DNA from: Cladobotryum mycophilum
Taxonomy: Eukaryota > Ascomycota > Sordariomycetes > Hypocreales > Hypocreaceae
Reading direction: 5' to 3'
NCBI GenBank assembly: GCA_036429605.1
Contig: JAVFKD010000015.1
Coordinates: 1,387,421 to 1,451,420 of the forward strand
DNA: 64,000 nt
Part shown: piece after piece, positions 1 through 11,267 of the stretch
Numbering within the stretch: position 1 is the first letter of the stretch
Layout of the letters: each line of letters starts with the position of its first letter
Program-made: the position numbers and the translations under genes
Notes under the pieces: model-generated
What the model was told of the DNA's origin: nothing
Databases searched by the model: none
Seen by the model: only the letters and a program-made list of their open reading frames with translations

Positions 1-161
1 GATCAGGTAATAGTTCGAGACGTCAGTCATCCCACCAATTATGAGGCGATTTCTATTCGAATCATCTATCGCATCTAACATTCGGTTTACCTCGCGCTTC
101 AATCCGAAATAAAAGATGTCTTCTGATCATCTTCCAGCGCCACGTAAAGTCCAATTCCGGT

Positions 162-1271
162 CTATTTGTCCTTGGCAGGAAGTCTTGATGCAAGGAACGC
201 CTCAACATCGTCCAGTTCCTGCATATCGGCAGAATGTTCCACGCCACTAATATCTCGTTAACAAAGTGCTAAATGTCACAGCAGAACAACAAAGCCTTTA
301 CTTACCGATACGTTCGCAGATTCACATCATAACCCAAATCCTTCAACGTACTCTGGGTGGCCTGCGCCCATTCGTAGCGAACCAAAGGATCCATATCTCC
401 GTGGCCCATGAAAACTGGGGTTGCTTTGTTAATCTCGCCCTCTGGGACAAAGCTCTTGAACTTCTGGTTCAGCAGCAGCCAGCAAGACAGGCCAACGATG
501 CCGCCAAGCTTAACCGGGCTTGTCAAGCCAGAGAAAATGCTCATGGCACCACCCTGAGAGAAACCACCAATGACAATACGTTCCGATGGAATACCATTCC
601 TTTCAATCTCATTCTCAATAAGAGAGTTGAGGTACTTGCGAGACTGAAGGATACCTTCCTCATCGTCGTTGCTGGAATTGAATGGATCTGTATTTCCTCC
701 CAAAGATATCTAGCAGAGAGGTTAGTTAGTAGATGTAGTGTGTTGGGAAGACAAAGACAAGAGATAATGAAGACTCACAACGTCGAACCATCCCGGCATA
801 GCAAAACCATGATTCTAAAGCCCATTTCATTTCGTTAGCAACCCATTCACACTACGATTCGGCCGGGGGTTCGTGAGGCTTATTTAGTAGATTACTAACC
901 ATAGTGATGGGAATAGTTGGAGCATGAGGCAAAATGAACTTGACCTCATTCAATCTCCCATTCTTCCGAAATACCTGCACGATATCCGACCAGCCATTAC
1001 CGGTATCGCCCAGGCCATGAGCAAAGATGACAGTGGCGGTATGCCTGCTAATAGCAGGGATGACCAAGGGGGCACGATATGCAGGCATGGTGCTTGAGTC
1101 CTGGGCGTGAATTTCTGGCCAAGCCGAGACCGAAGCCTGGTATTCAGTTGAGTTGAAGATTTTTATATGGACGGTCCGTATAGGCAAGATGCGCGAGACG
1201 ATGGAGGGTAGAAAAAGTCCACACAAAGAGAGAATCAGACCAATGGCAAACGTTGCTCTAGGATTCAACAT
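162..1271 (-). CDS. Acyl-protein thioesterase 1-like serine hydrolase
   Basis: Alpha/beta hydrolase that removes palmitate from S-acylated proteins (family knowledge). Exons read as 1271-900, 814-779, 709-306 and 246-162, giving 298 aa. The junctions have GTTAGT, GTGAGT and GTAAGT donors and restore continuous family sequence. Visible: the oxyanion segment FAHGLGDTGNGW, the nucleophile elbow GFSQGG, the acid Asp in HGDMDPLV and the catalytic His in GVEHSADMQELDDVEAFL. The family is usually about 230 aa. An internal ATG at 1088 (MPAYRAPLVIPA) would give 237 aa and matches the usual start, while the ATG at 1271 adds 61 residues with a hydrophobic stretch resembling a signal anchor. The longer frame is listed because it is open and starts with ATG, but the shorter product may be the main one. 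Function is sure; the start is not. Confidence 0.88.
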
Positions 1272-1763
1272 TTATGCACTTTGCCTTTGGAGCGAGATAA
1301 AAGAAATGGTTGAGCGACTGAGCTATGACTCTCTTTTGATATGGGTGGGGTAAAATTCCTCAGGGTCGATTGCTCAATGATAGTGCGGTCAATGCCTATA
1401 AAAAGGACACAAGATCAGTGAATAGGTGGCCTTTCCACCCAACAACAATCCATGAGGTTGCACTGAATGTACGATAGATTCTTTGATGTTGATTGGCCAC
1501 AGATATCCTTTTAGGGGTGATGGGCACTGATGACATTCACTAACAATGGATGGCGACGGGACCTTGTAGGGGCACATCCAACCGTTATAGGGTCGAGCTC
1601 CAACTGTGTACTGCTAACCTGTAGCCTAGAGTCAACCTTCCATTGCACCATCATTGAACGTAATCAAAGGCCCAGGAACAAAAAATCATGACATCTATTC
1701 TTTTCAAAACATTATTATATCAACACATTAGTTTGAATATTGAATCGTCAATACAACCAGCCG
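1272..1763. other. Intergenic: upstream of the thioesterase, downstream of the next minus-strand gene
   Basis: No convincing gene. It holds the probable promoter and leader of the thioesterase (read to the left) and the 3' flank of the unrecognised gene to the right. Short open frames here have no family resemblance. Confidence 0.5.
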
Positions 1764-3273
1764 TTATGCATCATAGCATGCACATCGTCTTCCCGCCATC
1801 TTATTTTGACTGTGCGGCAGTTCAACCGGCGTTATATGCTTCTCAACAAGGCGAGCAACCTCTGCACCAGCCAAAAGTTGCTGATTAACCTTCAATAAGG
1901 TGCTGCGTGCCTTTAATGACTTGGGCTTGCTTGACTTGGGTTCCAGACTGATCACAGTCACCACCTTTCCTTCGACGTTTGCTTGGTCAATCGACTTGAT
2001 CTCAAACTGTGTTCCCGGCGCAAACACATACTCATACTTCTTGTCATCATCCGACATTGGCGTGATGTAGTTGATTTCGTCCCACACCCAGGCATCTGCA
2101 GGCAAACTCACGGAGAGAACGATTCCGTTAGAGTAGTGGAAAGCAGCGGGGAGGCTGTCGGCGAAGCTCCAGACCATTTTGGTGGTGATGGTGCTGCCAA
2201 CCGAGGCAAACGTGGATAGTGTTTGAGTCAACGGGTACTCCAACTGTTCGCCGATAGGGCCTTTGTTGAGAGGGCACTCATAAAACTCGATGCCGAAATG
2301 CTCCACCCCAAGCTGGTAGATGTCAACCTGTCCGCTAAACAGTTGAGGCTTTGATACGGCCGATGTACGAGGCATCGATCGCATGGCAGCAGCGAGCAGA
2401 CGGTTCTGGACCTCGCTCAGGTCATACAGCCTGTCAATGACACTATCGAGCTGCGTCGTGAGATTTGCCAGCGAATCAGCTGGCTTCATGAGTATGGAGT
2501 TCATGAAGTCTTTATCCTGCGGCGAATAGGGGGCCAGTCAGTTTCCCAAATTTCTTGGGCCAGACTCTTCATATCGAGGGGATGTGGGTGACGATGAGAG
2601 TTGATGCCCGTGTATTGGAAAATCTTGAGGAAAACAAAGCGCATATACGATGCCGACGTCCAATCATAAATGCACATGGCGAGCTGAAAGCTGTAAGGAG
2701 TCCAAGGAAAATACTGCTTGCCGAGAGCCCTGATCTCTTCGACTGGCTTCTGGGGAGCATCAGTAATATTCTGGTAGGGCACAAATTTCTCTTCAATCAT
2801 TTGATCAAGAAAAGCAGCATCTGCGGGCGAGATCTCCGGCAAAGGTTTGAATTGACCGGACACCGGGTTCGAGATATTGTAGCATGCTGCATCTCAATAA
2901 GTCTTCAAGCAAAACATATGGCGGGGGCCTATCCAATTCTCTTACTTGTCAAGACATCAGGGAGCTTAGTGAGGCTAAGCTTGAAGCCACCATTCAGCCC
3001 ATCTTCGAGGGATAAATTGAGTGGGTACGAGCTGTTCTCAAGAGATGGACAGGCTGGATGATTATTCTTGTCAAGCTTCTTCATCCACAATGTCTCGCCA
3101 TTTGCATTGATAGCTACCGCTTCGGCCGATCGCACCTCGGTGACGTCGAGAAATCCTTTGCGGTCAACGATCAAACGCGAGGATACACCGTGGCCGCCTC
3201 GAATAGCGTCAATGGGAAGTCCATCACTGAACCAGAGCTGGTAGCCCAAAAGAACTTCGCGAAGATGCCACAT
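1764..3273 (-). CDS. Unrecognised protein with weak ADP-ribosyltransferase-like C-terminus; frame broken once
   Basis: Two exons are proposed, 3273-2946 and 2886-1764, with a GTAAGA donor and a TGCAG acceptor. Together they give about 483 aa, but only if one base is restored in the G5 run at 2529-2533 (C5 on the coding strand). Without it the frame ends at a TGA overlapping the next open frame, and no usable splice donor bypasses the break. I do not recognise the N-terminal 300 residues. The C-terminal third has an ordering seen in ADP-ribosyltransferase folds: a strand where an LYRG-like motif would sit (here LFSG, so the Arg is absent), a Ser/Thr-rich strand, then a Glu followed by VFAPGTQF, which resembles the ARTT region before the last strand. 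This is an eye-level resemblance; an inactive or unrelated fold is quite possible. No signal peptide is seen. Confidence 0.5.
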
Positions 3274-4784
3274 GGTGAACGAAGAATCTTACCAGAGTCA
3301 AAATACTCGATGGCAAAAAGTGGTTATGAGACAATCGAGGGCGAGATGGGGGATGCCATCGTTAATAAGACCAAAAAAAAACAATTTTTTTCTCTTCTTC
3401 CTCTTTCAATCTAGACCAGAGTGGGCCGCCGTCAGGGTGCGACAAATGGATGATTGCTTGCATCTTCAGCGGAGAAAACAGGAGTATCATTGCCTGTCGA
3501 TCTTGTGGCTGGCGATGGACAATGCTACGTCACGAGGCAAGAATAGGAAAGGAGCTCTTTTTTCTCTTTCTTTTCTTTTTCCTCCCCTTCCAAGGTCTTA
3601 CAGGGGTAGGAATGCAGACGGCCCGTATATTGAGGATCCCGCGACCGTACGAAAGCCTATCAATCATCATTCGATACGGTGCTCCCTCACATGACCAACG
3701 AGGGGCTGATATTACTATACAAAGCATGCAGGCGACCGATAAGTTTGCGTTGCGTCGTCGACTGGAACCAAATATTAGCGTGGCTGGCTTCATTTGGCAG
3801 ATTCACCGGCAATTCGCTAAAGCTGCGGCCGCTACCCTGCATTACCTACGGAGTACCTACCCAGACATCGCCTGAGCTAACACGACTAAAGGGGCCAATG
3901 GGGCAAGGAAGCAAAGGGGGTGGAAAATAAACATCAGAATGCTGAACATGGTAGACAGATCCGTAGCTATTACATCTCTTAGTTTCTGACGTTGCTGTCT
4001 GTCTGTTTCTCTTGTATCTCTTTATTTCCCCTATTCCTGTCTATTTCTCGGGGATTTTTTTCTCTCACGGGGGCGGGTAAAATATTCAAGGGTTGACTGA
4101 CGTTCCAAGCTTGAATAGGGACTGTCAAGGGTCTTTCAGCTCTCCACCATCCAATCCATTGGCCTATCACTTCCATCATGTCCCAGGCCCTGTCAGACAG
4201 ACATCAGAGTAGTCATGTGCCTGTAAATGCTGCAGACCTGGTATGTCACTGCATATTTAGGGATCAAGTGGAACCCATGTTGTCACACCCCGTTCACACA
4301 GATACATCACACGTGTATGCAGCACTGAGCTGTCAACCTTGGATTAGTCTCCAAACTGACGACTCCAATGTCATGTTGTGATCGCACAGAACTGGGTCAA
4401 CGCACTATTCGTGTCTAAATTGTTTGACATTTAAATACCGTTGGCTGACTGGCCTTTTCCTATTCTCGCCTAGCTACTCCCTCCAAATCAAAGCACTGTT
4501 GTTGCCTGAAAAATAATACCAATGCTTGGTTTCGCAATGACTACTCGCATCGTTGATTGTGATGCTTTTTGTCTTTCGCATCTTGAAAGCTTTTCAAGGC
4601 TTGGCAATGGGTGAGACAGCTGCCTAATTGCTTTGGCCGCACCATAAGAATGGATCCGAATGTTGTCGATATAATTTCCTGATCCCTCCGTCAACTCTGC
4701 AAGCTGAACGCATGAATTGCATCTGAGAGGGTTAGAATTCTTGGAGGCCTTGAGGCACGTTCTGTCAACACAAACGTTTAGTCG
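3274..4784. other. Intergenic, 1.5 kb, divergent promoter region
   Basis: Separates the minus-strand unrecognised gene from the plus-strand NLR-like gene. It has A- and T-runs near 3375-3395, a pyrimidine-rich stretch at 3557-3593 and a perfect TACGGAGTA at 3847-3855. No open frame shows coding character or family similarity. A short 5' exon of the NLR-like gene cannot be excluded, because TTTAG lies just before its ATG. Confidence 0.5.
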
Positions 4785-7714
4785 ATGAAGATGGCAGCGC
4801 CTCCCCACCAACTCCAGAAACTGCCCGCATACACCTGGCTCAAAAGCTTCTGTCCGACCATAATGGAAACAGTTCTTCACGATGTAATCTCCCAGAAGCA
4901 TCCTGGGACGAATCGATGGTTCTTGGAAGACAACAAAATTGTGTCTTGGCTGAAAGACGACAGTGCTACTGCTGCTTGGATTGTTCCAGGTCAAGATACT
5001 CCGACGTACGGCATTCGCAAGCTATGGCTTTACGGGCCCTATGGTTGCGGCAAGACTGTCCTTTCTGGTTCTATAATAGAGCATTTGATGCAGCGTCGTA
5101 CGCCTCAGCAGGTGGTCTGCTACTATTTTTGCAGCAGATTAAAGCTGGACACAATACTACCAGTCAACATCCTGAAAACTCTGGTCTCCCAGCTCGCTCA
5201 ACAAAATGAAACAGCCACAGAGATACTTCGCGGCTGTGTTGAGGATGGCACTGTGCCAAATGGTCTTGAAGTCGACGGAGCTACCAAGTTCGATTGTCAG
5301 GATTTGACGCATCTAGCAAAGCTGTTTGAGCTTATATCTGGCCTATTCGGCCGTGTTTCCATCGTCATCAATTCGATTGACCAGCTTAACGTGGACAAAG
5401 AAGAACAATTGGTTCGCCTCTTTACTCCCATTATCGACAAACCTACATCCTCTGTGCGGGGATTGTTTACAACCGCTGATACCCCAGACCAACAAAGACT
5501 ATGTATGGAATCACACTCCTGCCCTATATTTGTCAAAGGACGACCAGAGGATATTCGCCTGTTTGTGAAAAGTGCAGTCCAGAGGAGGATTGGTCAAGGT
5601 GCGATGTATCTCGAGTCAATTGTGGTGCAACTTGCTCTCGAGGAGCATATTGTTGGCCAGAGCAATGGCGCGTAAGTGTTGTCTAAGAACATATGACCAG
5701 AACTAGTAACTGACCAGATCAAAGTTGGCTTTGGGCTGTTTGCGAGCTGGAATATCAGTTCAATCTTGTTCAGAGAGGAGTCTGGCACCTAAAACACTCG
5801 CCTACTGCTTCCGAAACCGCAATGCCCTATGGCATGTATGGCCCGGATAAGAATGACTGGCGAGTTGCCATGTTTCCATATGGATCCCACCTAGAGCGTA
5901 TTCTCAAAGAGGGTATTCCTCGCAATGATTTCATTCTCTCACGGGTGTTGAGATGGACGTATGCGAGCACAGAAATGTCCGATGCGCAACTTACGATGAG
6001 TGAGATCCGTGACGCACTTTCACTATTGTTGGCTCACAACAAAGTGACGGTCTCTCAATCAGAACCCGATGTTCAAGAGAATGAGATTTTGGAGATATGT
6101 GGTCCGCTGATTCGCAAATCAACTGAAAAGGATGGGCTGGAATTTGGACATTACACCGTCGAGGGATATCTAGGCCGATTTGTGGTCGAAAACAATCCAG
6201 ATTTACAGAAATTCCAAGTGACGCCCAATACTTGCGGCGAGGCTGTTGATGATTTAGTGCTTCTCTGTACTTTGCTTGAAGCCCGGAAATGGGCAGTCAA
6301 AGCAGAAGCAATGCACCGAAAGGTGTTGCGAATACGTGAGAGGTTCTGGGGTTCTGATCACAGGCTCACACTTGCTAGCATGAATAATCTGGCCATGTTC
6401 TACTGTGATCAAAGTCGGGATAATGAAGCCGAGACTTTGTACGCCAGAGCCCTCCAGGCCTATGAAAAGGCAAAGGAACCGGATCAAGCCTCGATGCTCA
6501 ACACAATCAACAACATTGCAGTGATGCGCAAGAACCAGGGTCGTTATGATGAGGCCGAGGCCATGTATAAACGCGTCATTCAGGGTCGCGAAGAACTGCT
6601 CGGTCTAGAGCACGACGCAACTCTCGGGGCAATGAATAATCTTGCCTTGCTATACGTGCAACGCGGCAAGCGTCAGGAGGCAACAGCGATGTGGGAGCTA
6701 ACACTCCCTGTTCATGAGAGAATTGCAGGGCCGGGCGATATTAAAACGCTTAACAATATCTACAATCTGGGGATTATCTGGAAAAATCGGGGCGGCAATT
6801 ATAGGGCAGGACCCTATCTTGAACGTGCTCTCGAGGGTTACGAGCAGCTATTTGGTCCAGAGCACACGTTGGTATTAGATGCCATGGATAATCTTGGCCA
6901 AGTTTGTCTCCAACGAGACTCTCAGATAGAGTATGCAGAGGAGCTGTTCGAGACTCTCCTCAAAATTAGAGAGAAGGCCCTGGGGCCAGACCATCCATTG
7001 GTCATTAGTGTTGTTGAAAACCTGGGCCGTGCCTACGGGTACCAGGAAACCACCAGCAATGCAGAAGCCATGATCGAAAGGGTAATTGAGAATAGGACGC
7101 GGACCCTGGGACTAGAGCATATGTCAACGTTGGATACGTATGTCACCATGGGTGACATTTTTAGGTACCGAGGTCAAATTGAAGATGCCGTGGGATGGTA
7201 CGATCAAGCACTTCAGGGATATAAAAAAACCTTGGGCCCGGGCCACGAGAAGACCATCAATCGGATAGATGAGAGCATAGCGCTATACAACAACCTTGTG
7301 GAGATGAAGGAAAGAAGTTTTGGGCCGGAGCATACAACCACCCTTGATGCTCTCAATAAGTCGGCGTCCCTCCATGAGCTATACGGAAAAGATGATGAAG
7401 CAATCTCGATATGGGAGCGAGTACGGAATGGCTACGAGAAGTCACTTGGGCCTGAGCATATGTCCACGTTTCATGTTATCCATCAGATTGGAAAGACGTA
7501 TAAGAAGCAACTTCGGATGGACGAGGCGGAGAAAACGCTGCTGGAAGTGCTGGAGGCCTTTGAGCGATCGACTGGGTCGACATATGATTGCCTTGCTGTG
7601 GGGAGGGACCTCGTCGAGATGTACAACAGGCAGGGCAGGCATGCTGATGCGGAAGACGTACGTCGACGGGTATCAGTGGTAACTAGAGTGCCGCGCGAAA
7701 GCATGGGTTACTGA
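4785..7714 (+). CDS. NACHT-type NTPase with C-terminal TPR (kinesin-light-chain-like) repeats; fungal NLR-like
   Basis: Two exons, 4785-5671 and 5725-7714, give 958 aa. The donor is GTAAGT. The acceptor must be ATCAAAG, since the earlier CCAG puts exon 2 out of frame. Domains: a short N-terminal segment with HPGTNRWFLED, typical just before fungal NACHT modules; Walker A GPYGCGKT at residues 84-91; a Walker-B-like strand VSIVINSIDQL in which the usual first acidic residue is Asn; then from about residue 430 repeated TPR units with the signature LG.EH..T (for example LGLEHDATLGAMNNLALLY). No recognisable N-terminal effector domain precedes the NTPase. The family is implicated in fungal non-self recognition and programmed cell death; the role here is inferred from architecture. 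No frame damage is seen. Confidence 0.85.
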
Positions 7715-8129
7715 TCGCCAGTTGCGTGGTGGGGTTGTTTGTTTGTTTAAGCCAGCTGATGCAGAGGGCATTACCAGCTTTGGCAAGTGCCGGGATATAT
7801 CCAAATGAGTCTTATGGAGGTGAAACTCTGTTGGTTCATTGATCATGGACCCCCTCCGACTATGCCCGAATGAGTCTACTAGTAGGCAATTCACGCAGAT
7901 ACTTGTATTCCGATTATGGTCAGATTCATTTAGTACAGTCTTTTGAGGCAGGGGATTATTGTATCCGACTCGGCAAAGTATCATCGTGAACAATCACCAG
8001 AATGGATATTTTCGGAATCAGAATCCTTGTGCTAGCATTCTTTCAAGAAATTCGTCATGGACCCTTTGTTTAATTGAACTTGTAAACTTTTACTCTGCAG
8101 ACACTGCATTCTACTAAGGCATCGCTACC
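7715..8129. other. Intergenic, 415 bp
   Basis: 3' flank of the NLR-like gene and promoter of the acetyltransferase. No gene or distinctive repeat seen. Confidence 0.5.
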
Positions 8130-8831
8130 ATGGAGACTATCAAGATTATCCAGCTCGACCCAGAGCGTCACCAGTATTTGATACCATCAATCATAGACCT
8201 CCAAATCGACTGCGTTCAAACCGATGCCGCCCTCGTCCGTTTCCTCCCGCCATTCCCAGAGTCAAAACGTGAAAAGATGCATTCCTTTTGGGAGTCTCAC
8301 CTCGCGCAGGTCACCGCTGGCGGCAGGATTATCTTCGTGGCTCTGGTGGCGTCGGACGGTAGGGGAGAAGATCTAGGGGGCTTGGTTGAGCTGGCGCTGC
8401 CGGATGCTGAAACGGGGCCGTTTCGGGGGGACGTTGAGATGCTGATGGTTTCGTCGGGGCATAGGAGGAAAAGGTTGGGGAATAGGTTGATGGATGCGCT
8501 GGAGGAGCTTGCTAGAGATAGTGGGAGGACGATGCTGGTGAGAGGCCCAAGCATGAATGCATGGTCACCTTCATCCCAGACCAAATACTAACTTGAATCT
8601 GCAGACACTGTCCAGTGAGGAAGGATCAGTCGCCGAAGCACATTTCTACCCTCGTCTTGGATATACCAGGGTTCGTGTATTCCCAATCGTGTTTATATAT
8701 ATTCCTAGATTCAATTGCTAATCCTGGCCCAGTTCGGTACGATACCAAAGTATGGCATCTCGCCAAAAGACGGCTCACTTCGCGGCATATCCTACTTTTA
8801 CAAGGATCTAACATCTTCATCCACGACTTGA
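8130..8831 (+). CDS. GNAT-family N-acetyltransferase
   Basis: Three exons, 8130-8537, 8605-8670 and 8733-8831, give 190 aa. All phases close at codon boundaries (donors GTGAGA and GTTCGT, acceptors TGCAG and CCCAG). The acetyl-CoA-binding motif A is visible as a strand VEMLMVSSGHRRKRLGNRLMDALEELA, that is V..GHRRKRLG (R/Q-x-x-G-x-G/A variant) followed by an amphipathic helix. The C-terminal exons give the expected motif B segment AEAHFYPRLGYTRFGTIPKYG. The product ends with a Ser/Thr-rich tail. It transfers an acetyl group from acetyl-CoA to an amine; the substrate (small molecule, antibiotic or protein) cannot be told. Length is normal for a stand-alone GNAT. Confidence 0.85.
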
Positions 8832-9133
8832 CCATGAGGGCTACTACATGGGAGTCTGGAAAGTGATCATTCGGTGATGGGATCATGTTTAATGCAGCCT
8901 TTCCCAAGTTACCAATAGACAAACAGACTGAGCGAATTCAGGAGTTGAGAGTAGATTAAAACGGACAAGAGACAGAAATAAGCTCGCCTTTCGGACTTGA
9001 ATGAACGCGAAGCTTGATTACCATGATGGGATAGCCCGGCCAGTGAAGGATCTAAATCAGCCTCATCCTATATTAAAAAAAACCCCCATGATTTCAACTT
9101 TCGCTAATCATCACAGTAAGAGAAACCATTTCC

Positions 9134-9215
9134 TGGCCGAGGCGGGACAATTATCCCGGCCGATTCAACCCCACTCGGCCGGGTCCACACAAATCCGGAA
9201 GTCCTCTCGGCCGAG
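9134..9215. promoter_or_regulatory. Cluster of CGGCCG palindromes upstream of the monooxygenase
   Basis: Perfect CGGCCG at 9157-9162, 9176-9181 and 9208-9213 (the last inside the 10-bp palindrome CTCGGCCGAG, 9206-9215), plus the near match TGGCCGAG at 9134-9141. Four sites in about 80 bp, roughly 410-490 bp before the ATG. CGG half-sites in inverted arrangement are the typical targets of fungal Zn2Cys6 transcription factors. The assignment as an operator is inference, and no such factor is encoded in the window. Confidence 0.45.
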
Positions 9216-9442
9216 TGACCAACGCCAACCCGCCCGACTCCTATGAAGAATGATCCGATGATGATGTAGACGCCCACAAAAGTTATCGAGAAAAATGGAT
9301 GGGAGAGAAGCATGGATTTTCGCTATTTTCAGCTCGGCTTTTAGACTCGCGACGGGGATTTAGAGGATCTGGTTTGTAATGTGCGCCGACTCAAACGACT
9401 CCCTCCTCCATCTCAGGATTCCTTTGGGTATGATGAACTGTG

Positions 9443-9448
9443 TATATA
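9443..9448 (+). promoter_or_regulatory. TATA-like element
   Basis: TATATA located 174 bp before the monooxygenase ATG at 9622, downstream of the CGGCCG cluster. Position and sequence fit a TATA box with a leader of about 130-145 nt; this is inference. Confidence 0.35.
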
Positions 9449-9621
9449 TGGCCCACTGAATCCCGTACCAACTCTTCCACCATTATCAAAAACAACTTCA
9501 TTCCTCAAGACATTATTCAGAAACATTTCAAATCAGCAAGGCTATCACTTCGAGATCACTCATCTTTACATCAATCGACTTACCAATACACACACCCATC
9601 TTCCCATCATACTAACTCATC

Positions 9622-10841
9622 ATGTCGTCTCCCACAACACAAGTTGCCATCATCGGCGCCGGTCTTTCGGGCCTCACCCTAGCCCTGGCCCTGCGCCAGC
9701 AAAACATCTCCTGCATCCTCTACGAGGGCCGCGAGGCATCCCTTGACATCGGCGGCGCCATCATGCTCTCCCCCAACGCCCTAAAGGTCCTCGACGCTCT
9801 GGGTGTGTACGAGAAGATCTCGCCTCTGGGCTACCACTTTGAAGACTTGCATTTCCACTCCGACGACGACAAGCCTGTCGATGCTTTCCAGTTCGGCTCC
9901 GCCGCCAAGCACGGCTACAGAGCTCTGCGCATATACCGCTTCGAGCTCATCAACGTCCTCGTCTCCATGGTCCGCGACGCAGGCATTCCCGTAGAATACA
10001 ACAAGAAGTTCACTCGCGTCGTCTCGGAGCGTGAAGACGCTGTGACCTGGGAATTCGAGGACGGATCCACCGCCAGCGCAAACCTCCTCGTCGGCGCCGA
10101 TGGCATCCACTCCCGTGTGCGCAGGCATCTCTACCCGGACCTCGCCCCCAAGTTCACCAACATGATTGGCGTCACCGCCGCCGTGCCCACCGAGCAGCTC
10201 GGCGCGGACAAGGACTACCCTTTACCCGTCACGCTCATGAGCCCCAAGCACGGCGCCTTCGTCATTGCCCCGCAACGCGCCGACGGCTCAGAGGTCCTCA
10301 TCGGGCGCCAATGCCGCCTCCAACAGGAATACGACCGCCAGGGCTGGAACGACCTCATCAGCAACAAATCATGGTGCATCGACTTCCTCCGCGAGGGCAA
10401 AGAGGAGTTCCCCCCATCGTCAGCAACTCCGTCTCCGACATACCCCTCAAGGGAATCAACCTCTGGCCCTTCTACCTCGTCCCCAAGCTCGACACCTGGG
10501 TCTCCCAGCCCCACGCCCGCGTCCTCATCCTCGGCGACGCGGCCCATGCCATCCCCCCGACCGCCGGCCAGGGCGTCAACCAAGCCTTCGAGGACGTCTA
10601 CACTTTTGCCGGTGTCTACTCCCGAGTCCAGCAGCTCCCCAACGATGCTCAGAGCAAGGCGCTGAGGAACTGGCAGCTGGGGAGGCAGGACCGCGTGGAC
10701 AGGGTGCTAGACCTGAATGAGCAGCTGAATAAGAGGAGGTTGCCCGAGAACGTGAAGAAGGGAGTCTTTGAGCCGTTTGATTTGGATTGGTTGTATGGAG
10801 CTGATTTTGACAAGTTGGTGGGAGAGTGGGCAAGTGTTTAA
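9622..10841 (+). CDS. FAD-dependent aromatic monooxygenase (salicylate-hydroxylase-like); one frameshift
   Basis: Single-exon, class A flavoprotein hydroxylase using FAD and NAD(P)H (family knowledge). Motifs: N-terminal Rossmann GxGxxG in VAIIGAGLSGLTLALAL (residues 8-24), the DG motif LLVGADGIHSRVRRHL, and the GD motif VLILGDAAHAIPPTAGQGVNQAFED. The frame breaks inside the C6 run at 10410-10415: frame 1 continues to 10665 as low-complexity Pro/Ser/Thr, while homologous sequence continues in another frame (IVSNSVSDIPLKGINLWPFYLV) to the stop at 10841. One extra C gives 406 aa, the normal family length. No GT donor is available there to splice around it. Either a sequencing error or a young pseudogene; the high conservation on both sides favours error. 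The substrate is unknown. Confidence 0.85.
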
Positions 10842-11267
10842 TCTGCTGGCGAAACGGAAATGACCTACCCTGTATCATGTTATATTATCATCAATTCCCC
10901 CCCAATCTCATAAGCTAGACGAATGAAATAAAAGTACGCAATAATAGCTATGTTAACCATAATATTCAAATTCAACCATCTCACTATTGCGCCAGTGCTA
11001 AGACATAAGTCTTGATTGCATCAATATAAAGCCACCTCAGTAGTTAAAGTAACCACAGCGACTCGTTTCAGGGGTCATGCACAAAATCTCAGCCCAACTT
11101 TTCGCCCCCATCACAGTCAAGTCCAAATCGTATCACATCGTCATTGAGGCATTATCTTCTACATCACCGCTATAGCAGGACCACCAAGCGCCATAGTCTC
11201 CCGTTTTATAGGTCCCCTCAATTCCAAAAACCGACCCATGTTTACAGCAGGGCTTTTATAACTCCGT
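10842..11267. other. Intergenic, 426 bp, convergent 3' ends
   Basis: Lies between the 3' ends of the monooxygenase (+) and delta-COP (-). AT-rich, with AATAAA-like sequences near 10927; probably both 3' UTRs. Confidence 0.5.

Larger units (their letters stand above)
8832..9621. other. Intergenic, 790 bp, monooxygenase promoter region
   Basis: Contains a cluster of CGGCCG sites and a TATATA element (annotated separately) upstream of the flavin monooxygenase. No gene seen. Confidence 0.55.

Noticed and set aside
266..838. 190-codon plus-strand frame over the thioesterase
   Set aside because: Antisense to a well-supported spliced gene and crosses its introns.
2529..2640. An intron explaining the frame break in the gene at 1764-3273
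   Set aside because: No GT with an acceptable donor context lies upstream within the exon, while one added base makes the total length divisible by three.
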